A DNA stretch of 64,000 nt from Gigantopelta aegis (Eukaryota; Mollusca; Gastropoda; Neomphalida; Peltospiridae), in assembly GCF_016097555.1 (NCBI RefSeq), contig NC_054704.1:28128207-28192206 (forward strand), written 5' to 3'. The notes beneath the pieces were generated by a model, which was given only the letters and a program-made list of their open reading frames with translations, was not told the origin of the DNA and did no database searches. Positions 47,201 through 59,800 of this stretch are shown here, piece by piece. A program made the position numbers and the translations under genes. How positions within the stretch are numbered: position 1 is the stretch's first letter; each line of letters opens with the position of its first letter.

Positions 47201-50200
47201 ATCATAAAGTAATTTTAAGGCATACATAGGTATAGAGGTAATGTTTATCTGGCGTAACAGTTGCTTTTTAGAATTCTATCCAATGGCTGTAATATAGGAA
47301 ATATAAACATTTTCAACATAGGACACAAAATTGTCTGCAATTTTAACTGTATGTCATTACTTACATACACATTAAAGCTAACACTGTGACACACATATTA
47401 GTTATTGATTTAAAGACAACTGATTGGTGTTCCATAATGATGAACAAGATGCTAAAGTCATATTGTCCAATGAAATTAAAATCTATGATATCTGGCAAAG
47501 ATGTTTAAATTTCTTTTAAACCTGCTTTCTGAGGGTATGTAAGAAATATGATACTGCAATATTCATTAAATACCATCAATATTTCATTCTTTAGATACGT
47601 TTAAAACAACCAGTCACCATAGCTGTCAGCAACTGGGAGGGGGGAGGAGAAGCAGTTATATATTAATATACCTTCCAACTTCTGACACATGTGCTCATGT
47701 AGTATTCTCTATATCAACTTGGGGAAATATATTTCTGGCAATTTGCCAATTCACTCCATTTATTAAAGAAACAGATTAACTCATCTTGGACCAACAGGCT
47801 AATAGACCAAACAGCTCCATTTATTAAAGAAACAGATTAAATCACCTTGGACCAACAGGCTGATAGACCTAACAGTTTAAATCACCTTGGACCAATAGCA
47901 TGATAGACATAACAGCTCCATTTATTAAAGAAACAGATTAAATCACCTTGGACCAACAGGCTGATAAACCTAACAGTTTAAATCACCTTGGACCAACAGG
48001 CTGATAGACCTAACAGATTAGATCACCTTGGACCAACAGGCTGATAGACCTAACAGATTAAATCACCTTGGACCAACAGGCTGATAGACCTAACAGCCCG
48101 CCCAGCAGAGTTGACAGCAGCACAGCTGTATGTCCCTGAGTCACTAAGCTGTACGTTCTGAATAGTCAGCCGGTGACCCTCAATCACAAACTTGCTGCTG
48201 GTGTGTATTCTACGGCCTTCTTTCTGCCACCGTATCTGTGGTTCTGGTGTGCCGAGTGCGGAACAGTCGAACGTAATGTCTGAACCAGTGGAAGCAGTCG
48301 TCTCTAGCTGTTCTTCTCGAAATGAAGGTGCAACTGAAAACACAGAAATACAACGAAAGTCGAACCTTATTTGTAACAGTACATGTTAAAGCTATACACA
48401 AAAAACATGTGAAAAACAAGTTCAAGGGCCATAATTCTATCAAAAATGAGTAAATCGTCTTGAAACTTGATCTGTAACAGTAATGGTAAAGCTATACACA
48501 AAATGTCAGCTCAACATCTCAAGGCATTGTGAAAATAAAAACTATATGTGGGACAGACGGACAAACAGACAAGACAGACAGAAATACAGAGAGGAAACCT
48601 ATAGTCCCCTTCATTTGGACCGGAAGGGGACTAATAATGGTAATATTGTTCCACGATTTTAGAACAAATTCAATCTACTATGTGAAACCTATTTTATGCC
48701 AAAAGGTTGAAATCAGAGGGGGCAAAAAACCTTAAAAATCACATCCCTAAATGAACAAACACATGAAAAAGGAATGGAACTAATGTTACCACAGTCCTAA
48801 TGTTTGTATAGATCAATATGGACTTTTGCTTACAATAATTTCTTCTTCTAACCATCAAACACAATTTGAAATAATTGCCACTGATGAGAATTTGATCATG
48901 ATCATAGAGCTTGGTGCATGTACAGACATTTCCTTTCAGTTTCCATGCTAATGCTGATACATAGCTTCTGTACTCTGACTTCAGTGGACTTGGTTTGAGT
49001 TTGGAGTTTTCCTTTTCCTAGGGAGTTTCCTTACTAGGATTCCGAGCCTCTCCAGCCCAGCTTTGATTTTGGAGTTTGCTTTTCCTAGACAGTTGTCTTT
49101 CTTGACTCACATCCTCTGTCTGTCCGGTCCATATTAGTCTTAAGTCTCTACCCTTTAACCAGTCCAGCCTGGGTGACCCTACCAGGAGCTGATGCTCCAG
49201 CTGGCATAGCTCTCCAAGTCATTGAGACATGCAAGCTACCTCACCACGGCAAGGAATTGACCTTGAGATAGGAGGAGAATCTATTCCAGCAGACTTCTAC
49301 CACCAAGCTACACCCTGCCCTAGATCACTGAAGGATACCTTCATCATAACAATAAATTGGTACCATACATTTTTGACTGTATAAACCAGGTATGAATAAA
49401 CCAGGTATGAACTTCATAGTACCATGAACTTATGTTTATTTTATAAAACTCTCTGCCTTCAATAACAATGTCTCAGTCATGACCAAAACCTGATTTTTCA
49501 TTGACATTTCACCCAGAGTTCATGGTTCGAATTCGGTTTGACAGTATCAACTCAGATTTGTATTTCATGTTGATGTGCACTCAAAATTGGTTTGCACTAA
49601 ATGATTTTGCACATCTCTTCTATGATCCAACAGTATGCTTCATCAAAGTTCAAGAAAGAAACCTCTCATTTGAACCATCAATGAGAAAGTGAAAGTTGAT
49701 TTTGTTTAATGACACCACTAGAGTACAATCATTAATTAATCATAGGCTATTGGATATCAAACATTTGGTAATTTCGACACTAACTCCAGAGGAAACCTAT
49801 TCTATATTTCCATAAGCAGCAAGGGATCTTTTATAAGCACCCAAATAAGAAATTAGGAATTAATAAAAAGAAGTTTGTTTTGTTTAACGACATCACTACA
49901 GCACACTGATTTATTTTTCATTGGCTATTGGATGGCAAACATTTGGTAATTTGACATATAATCTTAAGAGAGGAAACTCGTTACATTTTTCCATTAGTAG
50001 CAAGGGATCTTTTATATGCACCATGCTACAGACAGGATAGCACATGCCATGGCCTTTGATACACCAGTCGTGGTGTACTGACTGATACACCAGTCATGGT
50101 GTACTGACTGGAAAGAAAAATAGCCCAATGGGCCCACAGATGGGAATTAATCCTAAACAGACTCCTTTCTTGAGGGTAGTAGGCAATAAACCTTGTTTAG

Positions 50201-53200
50201 TGTAGAGACCATTTCAGACTGATCACATCTTTGAGATGGGAGGCATTCAGGTTCACTTATTACTGGAAAATACTAAATAATTTATAACCATCCACAGAGG
50301 AAACCAATTTTATTTTTTCATAAGCAGTAAGGGATGTTTTATATGCACCTAAATAAGGAATGAGGACTAAAGACACACACCTTTAGGGATCGATCTCAAA
50401 CCCACTGTACATCAAGTGAGCGCTTTACCACTGGACTACAAATGAGGACTAAAGACACACACCTTTAGGGATCGATCTCAAACCAACTGTGCATCAAGTG
50501 AGCGCTTTACCACTGGACTACAAATGAGGACTAAAGACACACACCTTTAGGGATCGATCTCAAACCCACTGTACATCAAGTGAGCGCTTTACCACTGGAC
50601 TACAAATGAGGACTAAAGACACACACCTTTAGGGATCGATCTCAAACCCACTGTACATCAAGTGAGCGCTTTACCACTGGACTACAAATGAGGACTAAAG
50701 ACACACACCTTTGGGGATCGATCTCAAACCCACTGTACATCAAGTGAGCGCTTTACCACTGGACTACAAATGAGGACTAAAGACACACACCTTTGGGGAT
50801 CGATCTCAAACCCACTGTACATCAAGTGAGCGCTTTACCACTGGACTACAAATGAGGACTGAAGACACACACCTTTGGGGATCGATCTCAAACCCACTGT
50901 ACATCAAGTGAGCGCTTTACCACTGGACTACAAATGAGGACTAAAGACACACACTGATGAGGATCGATCTCAAACCCACTGTACATCAAGTGAGCGCTTT
51001 ACCACTGGACTACAAATGAGGACTAAAGACACACACTGATGAGGATCGATCTCAAACCCACTGTACATCAAGTGAGCGCTTTACCACTGGACTACAAATG
51101 AGGACTAAAGACACACACTGATGAGGATCGATCTCAAACCCACTGTACATCAAGTGAGCGCTTTACCACTGGACTACAAATGAGGACTAAAGACACACAC
51201 TGATGAGGATCGATCTCAAACCAAACTGTACATCAAGTGAGCGCTTTACCACTGGACTACAAATGAGGACTAAAGACACACACTGATGAGGATCGATCTC
51301 AAACCAAACTGTACATCAAGTGAGCGCTTTACCACTGGACTACAAATGAGGACTAAAGACACACACTGATGAGGATCGATCTCAAACCAAACTGTACATC
51401 AAGTGAGCGCTTTACCACTGGACTACAAATGAGGACTAAAGACACACACTGATGAGGATCGATCTCAAACCAAACTGTACATCAAGTGAGCGCTTTACCA
51501 CTGGACTACAAATGAGGACTAAAGACACACACTGATGAGGATCGATCTCAAACCAAACTGTACATCAAGTGAGCGCTTTACCACTGGACTACAAATGAGG
51601 ACTAAAGACACACACTGATGAGGATCGATCTCAAACCAAACTGTACATCAAGTGAGCGCTTTACCACTGGACTACAAATGAGGACTAAAGACACACACTG
51701 ATGAGGATCGATCTCAAACCAAACTGTACATCAAGTGAGCGCTTTACCACTGGACTACAAATGAGGACTAAAGACACACACCTTTGGGGATCGATCTCAA
51801 ACCAAACTGTACATCAAGTGAGCGCTTTACCACTGGACTACAAATGAGGACTAAAGACACACACCTTTGGGGATCGATCTCAAACCAAACTGTACATCAA
51901 GTGAGCGCTTTACCACTGGACTACAAATGAGGACTAAAGACACACACCTTTGGGGATCGATCTCAAACCAAACTGTACATCAAGTGAGCGCTTTACCACT
52001 GGACTACAAATGAGGACTAAAGACACACACCTTTGGGGATCGATCTCAAACCCACTGTACATCAAGTGAGCGCTTTACCACTGGACTACAAATGAGGACT
52101 AAAGACACACACCTTTGGGGATCGATCTCAAACCAAACTGTACATCAAGTGAGCGCTTTACCACTGGACTACAAATGAGGACTAAAGACACACACCTTTG
52201 GGGATCGATCTCAAACCCACTGTACATCAAGTGAGCGCTTTACCACTGGACTACAAATGAGGACTAAAGACACACACCTTTGGGGATCGATCTCAAACCC
52301 ACTGTACATCAAGTGAGCGCTTTACCACTGGACTACAAATGAGGACTAAAGACACACACCTTTGGGGATCGATCTCAAACCCACTGTACATCAAGTGAGC
52401 GCTTTACCACTGGACTACAAATGAGGACTAAAGACACACACCTTTGGGGATCGATCTCAAACCCACTGTACATCAAGTGAGCGCTTTACCACTGGACTAC
52501 AAATGAGGACTAAAGACACACACCTTTGGGGATCGATCTCAAACCCACTGTACATCAAGTGAGCGCTTTACCACTGGACTACAAATGAGGACTAAAGACA
52601 CACACCTTTGGGGATCGATCTCAAACCCACTGTACATCAAGTGAGCGCTTTACCACTGGACTACAAATGAGGACTAAAGACACACACCTTTGGGGATCGA
52701 TCTCAAACCAACTGTACATCAAGTGAGCGCTTTACCACTGGACTACAAATGAGGACTAAAGACACACACTGATGAGGATCGATCTCAAACCAACTGTGCA
52801 TCAAGTGAGCACTTTACCACTGGACTACAAATGAGGACTAAAGACACACACCTTTGGGGATCGATCTCAAACCCACTGTACATCAAGTGAGCGCTTTACC
52901 ACTGGACTACAAATGAGGACTAAAGACACACACCTTTGGGGATCGATCTCAAACCAACTGTACATCAAGTGAGCGCTTTACCACTGGACTACAAATGAGG
53001 ACTAAAGACACACACTGATGAGGATCGATCTCAAACCAACTGTGCATCAAGTGAGCACTTTACCACTGGACTACAAATGAGGACTAAAGACACACACCTT
53101 TGGGGATCGATCTCAAACCCACTGTACATCAAGTGAGCGCTTTACCACTGGACTACAAATGAGGACTAAAGACACACACTGATGAGGATCGATCTCAAAC

Positions 53201-53708
53201 CAACTGTGCATCAAGTGAGCACTTTACCACTGGACTACAAATGAGGACTAAAGACACACACTGATGAGGATCGATCCCAAACCAACTGTGCATCAAGTGA
53301 GCACTTTACCACTGGACTATAAATGAGGACTAAAGACACACACTGATGAGGATCGATCTCAAACCAACTGTGCATCAAGTGAGCACTTTACCACTGGACT
53401 ATAAATGAGGACTAAAGATACGCACCGTTGGGGATGATCTTGAGCTCAGCGCTGGTGTTGGCCATGCCTGCTGCATTCTCTGCCTTACACCTGTACGTCC
53501 CTTCATCGTCCGGGTCCGTGCTCAGTATGGACAGCTGGCCGCCCCCATCACTGATCTGGTACCGACGAGTGTTTCTCAGAGGACGACCTGCAGCAGTTAT
53601 AGATTATCTCAGAGACAGGAGTAAAATATGGTAAATTAGACCAGACAAAATATGTGGTATTTGTTCTACACATTGATCAATGTGGAGCTAATCTATAGGG
53701 GAGTGAGG

Positions 53709-53754
<46 letters not shown>

Positions 53755-53796
53755 TGTGTGTTTTGTGTGGTGTGGTCGTATGGTGTGGTGTGTGTC

Positions 53797-53865
<69 letters not shown>

Positions 53866-56800
53866 TTGCTATTTGGAAGGGGCTGTCATACATGTATGTA
53901 TGTTGGTGGATAATTTTTCCATTACACAAACAAATTATCAGTTAACTGTTACTGATAAAGGAAAAACCATATTTGTTTAATAGCACCTCTACACATTTTT
54001 AACTAAGACTATTTGCAATCTATCATATGGTTATTTCAATACAATGAGGACTCCCAAAGGTATCACAGAGGTTATTTCTACTGAATAGCAGTGCTTCTGA
54101 TCAAACATATGTACATAACTATTCTATGCACTAGATAGTAAAACTGATCCAAGCTATAAAATGGGTGTTCAGTCTCACCGTCTTTCGTCCAGATCAGAAT
54201 AGGGGTGGGGTCTCCTTCAGCAGTACAGATGAAGTTAGCTGTGTGCCCTTCCAGCACCAGTACATCCTGCGGTTTCACGATGAATGAAGGTGAAACTAAA
54301 AAACACAAACATATTGCTAAAATATTAAAAAAGAAAGGAGAGTCTTAATTAAGCAAATATTATAGTAATCTAAAAAGTCCATTTTGGAACACTACCTTCA
54401 ATTTTACAATGATAAAATCAATCTTTGTGTAAAAAATAATGTCCTACAATACAATCTTGAAATTGGATGTAGTTTGCCCTTGCTATCCTATCTCATTACA
54501 TGGACATACATTGCAACATGCATAACTTGAGACAAAAGTTCAACAAATCCACTAGCCTGACACCCGAGGTTTTTCAAGATCAGGAGCCTATTTCACTGAA
54601 CTCTCGCAACTTTGCGATCTCACAGTGCAATGCTAAATGACTTGCAAAGAGGATGCTTTGTTGTCTAGCAAAGCCTAAGAGACCTTTGTGAATTAGGCCC
54701 CAGGCTAGTAAGTAAGCTAGATATATGTGTGCCTTGATTCTAGTAAGTTAGCTAGACATATGTGTGCCTTGATTCTAGTAAGTTAGCTAGACATACATGT
54801 GCCTTGATTCTAGTAAGTTAGCTAGACATATGTGTGCCTTGATTCTAGTAAGCTAGACATGTGCCTTGATTCTAGTAAGCTAGACATGTGTGCCTTGATT
54901 CTAGTAAGTTAGCTAGACATGTGTGTGCCTTGATTCTAGTAAGTTAGCTAGACATACGTGTGCCTTGATTCTATTAAGTTAGCTAGACATACGTGTGCCT
55001 TGATTCTAGTAAGCACATCACGTCAAGTCAGGCCAAGTTAGCTAGACATATGTGTGCCTTGATTCTAGTAAGCTAGACATATGTGTGCCTTGATTCTAGT
55101 AAGTTAGCTAGACATATGTGTGCCTTGATTCTAGTAAGCACATCACATCAAGTCAGGCCAAGTTATTCAAGTCAAGACATCCAAACTTTGTTACAGTACT
55201 GCTCATCTAAAACCAATACCTGAATTAAACGTGTCGGATAATATTTTCTAAGAATGAGTGAGTCAGTGAGTAATTTTATTATCCATACACAGTTCAAGCA
55301 CATCTATCTCACATCTATCCCATGTCCAGTCTCTGGAAAGGCCAGTGGCTGAGCATGGGACAGCTTTCTAAGAAGCAAAATCCATTTATTAAAAAATAAT
55401 TCTTTCGATTCCACATACCTTGCACTGTGACCCTGGCTGAGGCAGAGATGGCGTTGACGCTGTTTGCGGCGCGACACCGGTACAGCCCGCGGTCCTCCAC
55501 CTGGAGGTTGGTGATGGACAGCGCCCCATTGGCCAGCAGCGAGTAGCGCCGGCTGATCCGCAGCGCCCGGCCGTTCTTCGTCCACGTGATGTCCGGTCGC
55601 GGGTTGCCGATTGCTCGACACGGCAGAGTGATGCTTCGACCGGCCACGGCAGTCACGTCGTCAGGCATCTCCATGAACTTCGGCTTCTCTGAAACATAAT
55701 TGTGGACAGCTGTTGTAAGTATTGCAAAAGAAAAGAAAACGTTTGATTGCTTAAAGTTTGTTTTGTTTAATGACACCACTAGAACACATTGATTTATTAA
55801 TCATCGGCTATTGGATGTCAAACATTTGGTAATTCTGACAAATAGTCTTAGAGAGGAATGCATTTTTCCATTAGTAGCAAGAGATCTTTTATATGCACCA
55901 TCCTACAAACAGGATAGCACATATCACGGCCTTCGAGATACCAGTAATGGTGCACTAGCTTGAACAAAAAATAGTCCAATGGTGCAAAGGAAAAAAAGAC
56001 GTGTAATGATACAACACCACATTTTAAACTACAGCTATTTGGTGTCTAAAAATATGGTTATTTTCACATTTTGGCCTTATTATAGGTAGTACTAAACCAA
56101 ATAACTTCCAGCTGGGTCAAAGTTCGAGGTGCACCGAACTTTTGATAGAGAAGTGAACACCACAAGTCCTGTGATTGGTTATAAATGTGAGTGTGTTGGT
56201 TGTAAAAAATAATAGTTTCATCTTGGTAAAAAAAATGTGCAATTTTATTTAGTACCAATGTGTCAAGTAGCCTTGTGCTTGAAACATGTATGGGGTACCT
56301 GTAAAAAAAAGTACTCGAATTTTGTGCGAAACTAGGGTAGTCATAGACGCTACCCGTTATCTCAGAAACGAGCAGCTTGACCCCCATTTTTTTCTGATTC
56401 ACTTTAAGTGTAAGGGGTGGTAGTATTTATATCCGTGGCATTTATGTCGGTTGATACGTTGCAGGTAGGAGTTTTAGCCACATATGTTACTATTGTCGTC
56501 TATGGGATTTGATTTGGTAGTATACACCCTATAGCACATATTCAGTGCATAATAAAAAATATTATGATTTTGTCATTTTATTTAATTAAACTATACTGGT
56601 TGATTAATTAGCCATCACTCGATCATGCAAGTTCACAATGACCTTGACCTTGACAATAATCTCTGTACATGGCTCAGAATGGAGTTTGAATCAAAGTTAT
56701 CACTGAAGAAAAGTTGGTTTTGGCCTATAATTCGTACTGTAAAGATTTCAATAATTTCTTTTTACATGGTATTTGACTTGCCATATACAACTGCTCTTAA

Positions 56801-59800
56801 ATATGGTATTATATATAGGCAATCTGAACTAAGATTTTAATAGCAATTTATTTTTATATTAAAAATAGCATGTGCCAATAGTGGGTTAATGTCTTTAGTT
56901 CCATTAACATTGTTAATGTTTTATGTATGAAATTCTGAAAACTCAAATTTGTAAAGAAGTTGATTTTTATTGTCATTTTGACATATTTATAGGGTGCTAA
57001 GTTATATTTTAGACAAATTTGTAGTTTTATGCAAAATTTAAAGTAAATTTGAAGAAAAGCTTGACCAAAAACATAATTAAATTTGTTGTCACTATTGTGC
57101 CTTCTGTTCTTATTTGTACATAACAATAAGGTTGTTAAACATATACTTAGATCTCCAGATCATTTTTTCTTTCTTAATAATCACTTAGTTAGCTCTCATG
57201 AAAAGCATTTTGAGTTTATACTAGATTCAGAACCAATTTTTTTCAGATTTGATTATCTGCCTTGGATTAAGTTGATAATTTATTTTATTGTTAAAGCTGT
57301 ATTACCTAATGTTACTAGCTAAATAAAATGCTGGATTACAGATTGTAGGAATACATCTAATGTACATATTGTATTCATCCGGATAAGAAAATAATGCAAG
57401 CAAATAGATGTTCGGGTAATTTTGTCATTTAAAAATAGTTTTTTTCAGTAATTAATCAAAAATAAATGTGTTAAAGCTGCAAGATTATTCCAGATATCAC
57501 AACTATTAAAACCTCCAACTACAGTAGGCTATAAATAAAATATAGTCAGGAATATTGGTGGCTGCCAATAGTTTTGATGGTTCATTATGAAAATCAGCAT
57601 GGCCGATGGATTTGAAATTCCCACACCTGGTAACTTGAAGACACCCACACCCAGCATACAGGATTTCCGCCCAACACTAATGTACAGGACATTAAGTCAT
57701 TACTTCATACAGGTACAGTCATGTTTGTGTTTCCTTCTTCAGACAGTGTAGTTTTTTAATACTGATATTTCTTTGATGTGCCTGTTAAGGTCTTCAAAAT
57801 GTAGGGGCCAATCAAGTGCATGTGTTTTAATGGAATGCTTTAAAGGGGTAGAGGTACTCGACTATCTTTGTTGTCTCTACATATATACCTGAGTACACAC
57901 ACCCAACTGAAAGTAAATATCTTCAGGAGTTTTATTTTAAAACATTTTGTTGTTTAATATGACATATTGCATTTGTACAAAACTGTGTGCAATATATAAG
58001 CCTTATGAGGTGTACATTATATTAGGTTGCACTGTAGAAACAACAGTTTCAGTGAGGTTGTCAGTTTATGTCAGAATACACCAGACCCTGGTTGTCATAA
58101 AGACACATAGCTGGACACTTTTTGAAAAATGTATGTTATCAGTATAGGTAGTACTAAACCAAATAACTTCCGGCTGGGTCAAAGTTCGAGGTGCACCAAA
58201 CTTTTGATAGAGAAGTGAACACCACAAGTCCTGTGATTGGTTATAAATGTGAGTGTGTTGGTTGTAAAAAATAATAGTTTCATCTGGGTAAAAAAAAATG
58301 TGCAATTTTATTTCATCTAGTACCAATGTGTCAAGTAGCCTTGTGCTTGAAACATGTATGGGGTACCTGTAAAAAAAAGTACTCGAATTTTGTGCGAAAC
58401 TAGGGTAGTCATAGACGCTACCCGTTATCTCAGAAACGAGCAGCTTGACCCCCATTTTTTTCTGATTCACTTTAAGTGTAAGGGGTGGTAGTATTTATAT
58501 CCGTGGCATTTATGTCGGTTGATACGTTGCAGGTAGGAGTTTTAGTCACATATGTTACTATTGTCGTCTATGGGATTTGATTTGGTAGTATACACCCTTT
58601 AGAGAGAAAATGTGCTGCTGTTACCAAGTCTATTCTTATCAATTGCTTGGTAATGGAATGAAGAAATGTTTTGTTTAACAGCACTCAACACATGTTAATT
58701 ATGATTACATGACGTACAACATATTATGGTTAAGGACCACACAGATAAGAGAAGAAACCCACAACTGTCACGCAATGATCTACTCTTTTTGATGAGGTCA
58801 GGTCAGGTCAGGTCATAGGTTTTAACATGAACATTCAGAAAAAGCTGTTGTAGCACACATCTGTCATGGGCGCAGGTGTCGACTTTCGCCGGCTCCTCCG
58901 TCCAGGACAGGAAACAGTGAGCAGCAAGGGATCTTTTATAACATGAACATTCAGAAAAAGCTGTTGTAGCACACATCTGTCATGGGTGCAGATGTCGACT
59001 TTCGCCGACTCCTCCGTCCAGGACAGGAAACAGTGAGGATAGTACACCACTTGTGGAGCACCAACTGGAACAAGACATAACTCAATGGGCCCACCACCTG
59101 GATTGATCCTAGACCAACCGCACATCAGGTGAGAACTTTACCAGCGGGCTACGTCCCACCCATATCTTGTTTCATGTACCAGTCGATGACTGAAACCCAA
59201 GTATAATGACTGCCAGACACTATTTTAAAAAAAAGCCTATGAATCTCTATAATGACTACCAGACACTGCAATATGGCATGTCTTACCAGGCTCGCCAAAC
59301 TACCTCATGAAACCCTATAGTGACCACCAGACACTGCAATATGGCATGTCTTACCAGGCTCTCCAAAGTACCTCATGAAACCCTATAACGACCACCAGAC
59401 ACTGCAATATGGCATGTCTTACCAGGCTCTCCAAAGTACCCCATGAAACCCTATAGTGACTACCAGACACTGCAATATGGCATGTCTTACCAGGCTCTCC
59501 AAAGTACCTCAGTTCCACCTGGTTGGTCTTCACTTCGCCGGCAGCGTTCTTCGCGACACACTCGTATACACCCTGGTCTGTGTCCTTAGTCTCCTGGATC
59601 ATCAAGGTTCCGTCAGACAGAATGCTGTACCTCGCATCCTGGGCACTGATCTCGTTACTGCAAACAAAGTAATAAGGAAGGAATTGTTTTATTTAACAAC
59701 ACACTCAACACATTACATTGATTTAATTGTTTAGATCATCCATTTCCATACATACAAATTCTTTCTGGTCATCCTAGTGTTTCTAATACCACGAAATGCA

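Noticed and set aside
50359-53425. CRISPR-like regular array
   Set aside because: There are no unique spacers: the whole 82-bp unit repeats. The setting is an animal intron and no cas genes are present.
50359-53425. Cluster of tRNA genes
   Set aside because: Only parts of a tRNA-like SINE head are present. There is no acceptor stem or full cloverleaf.
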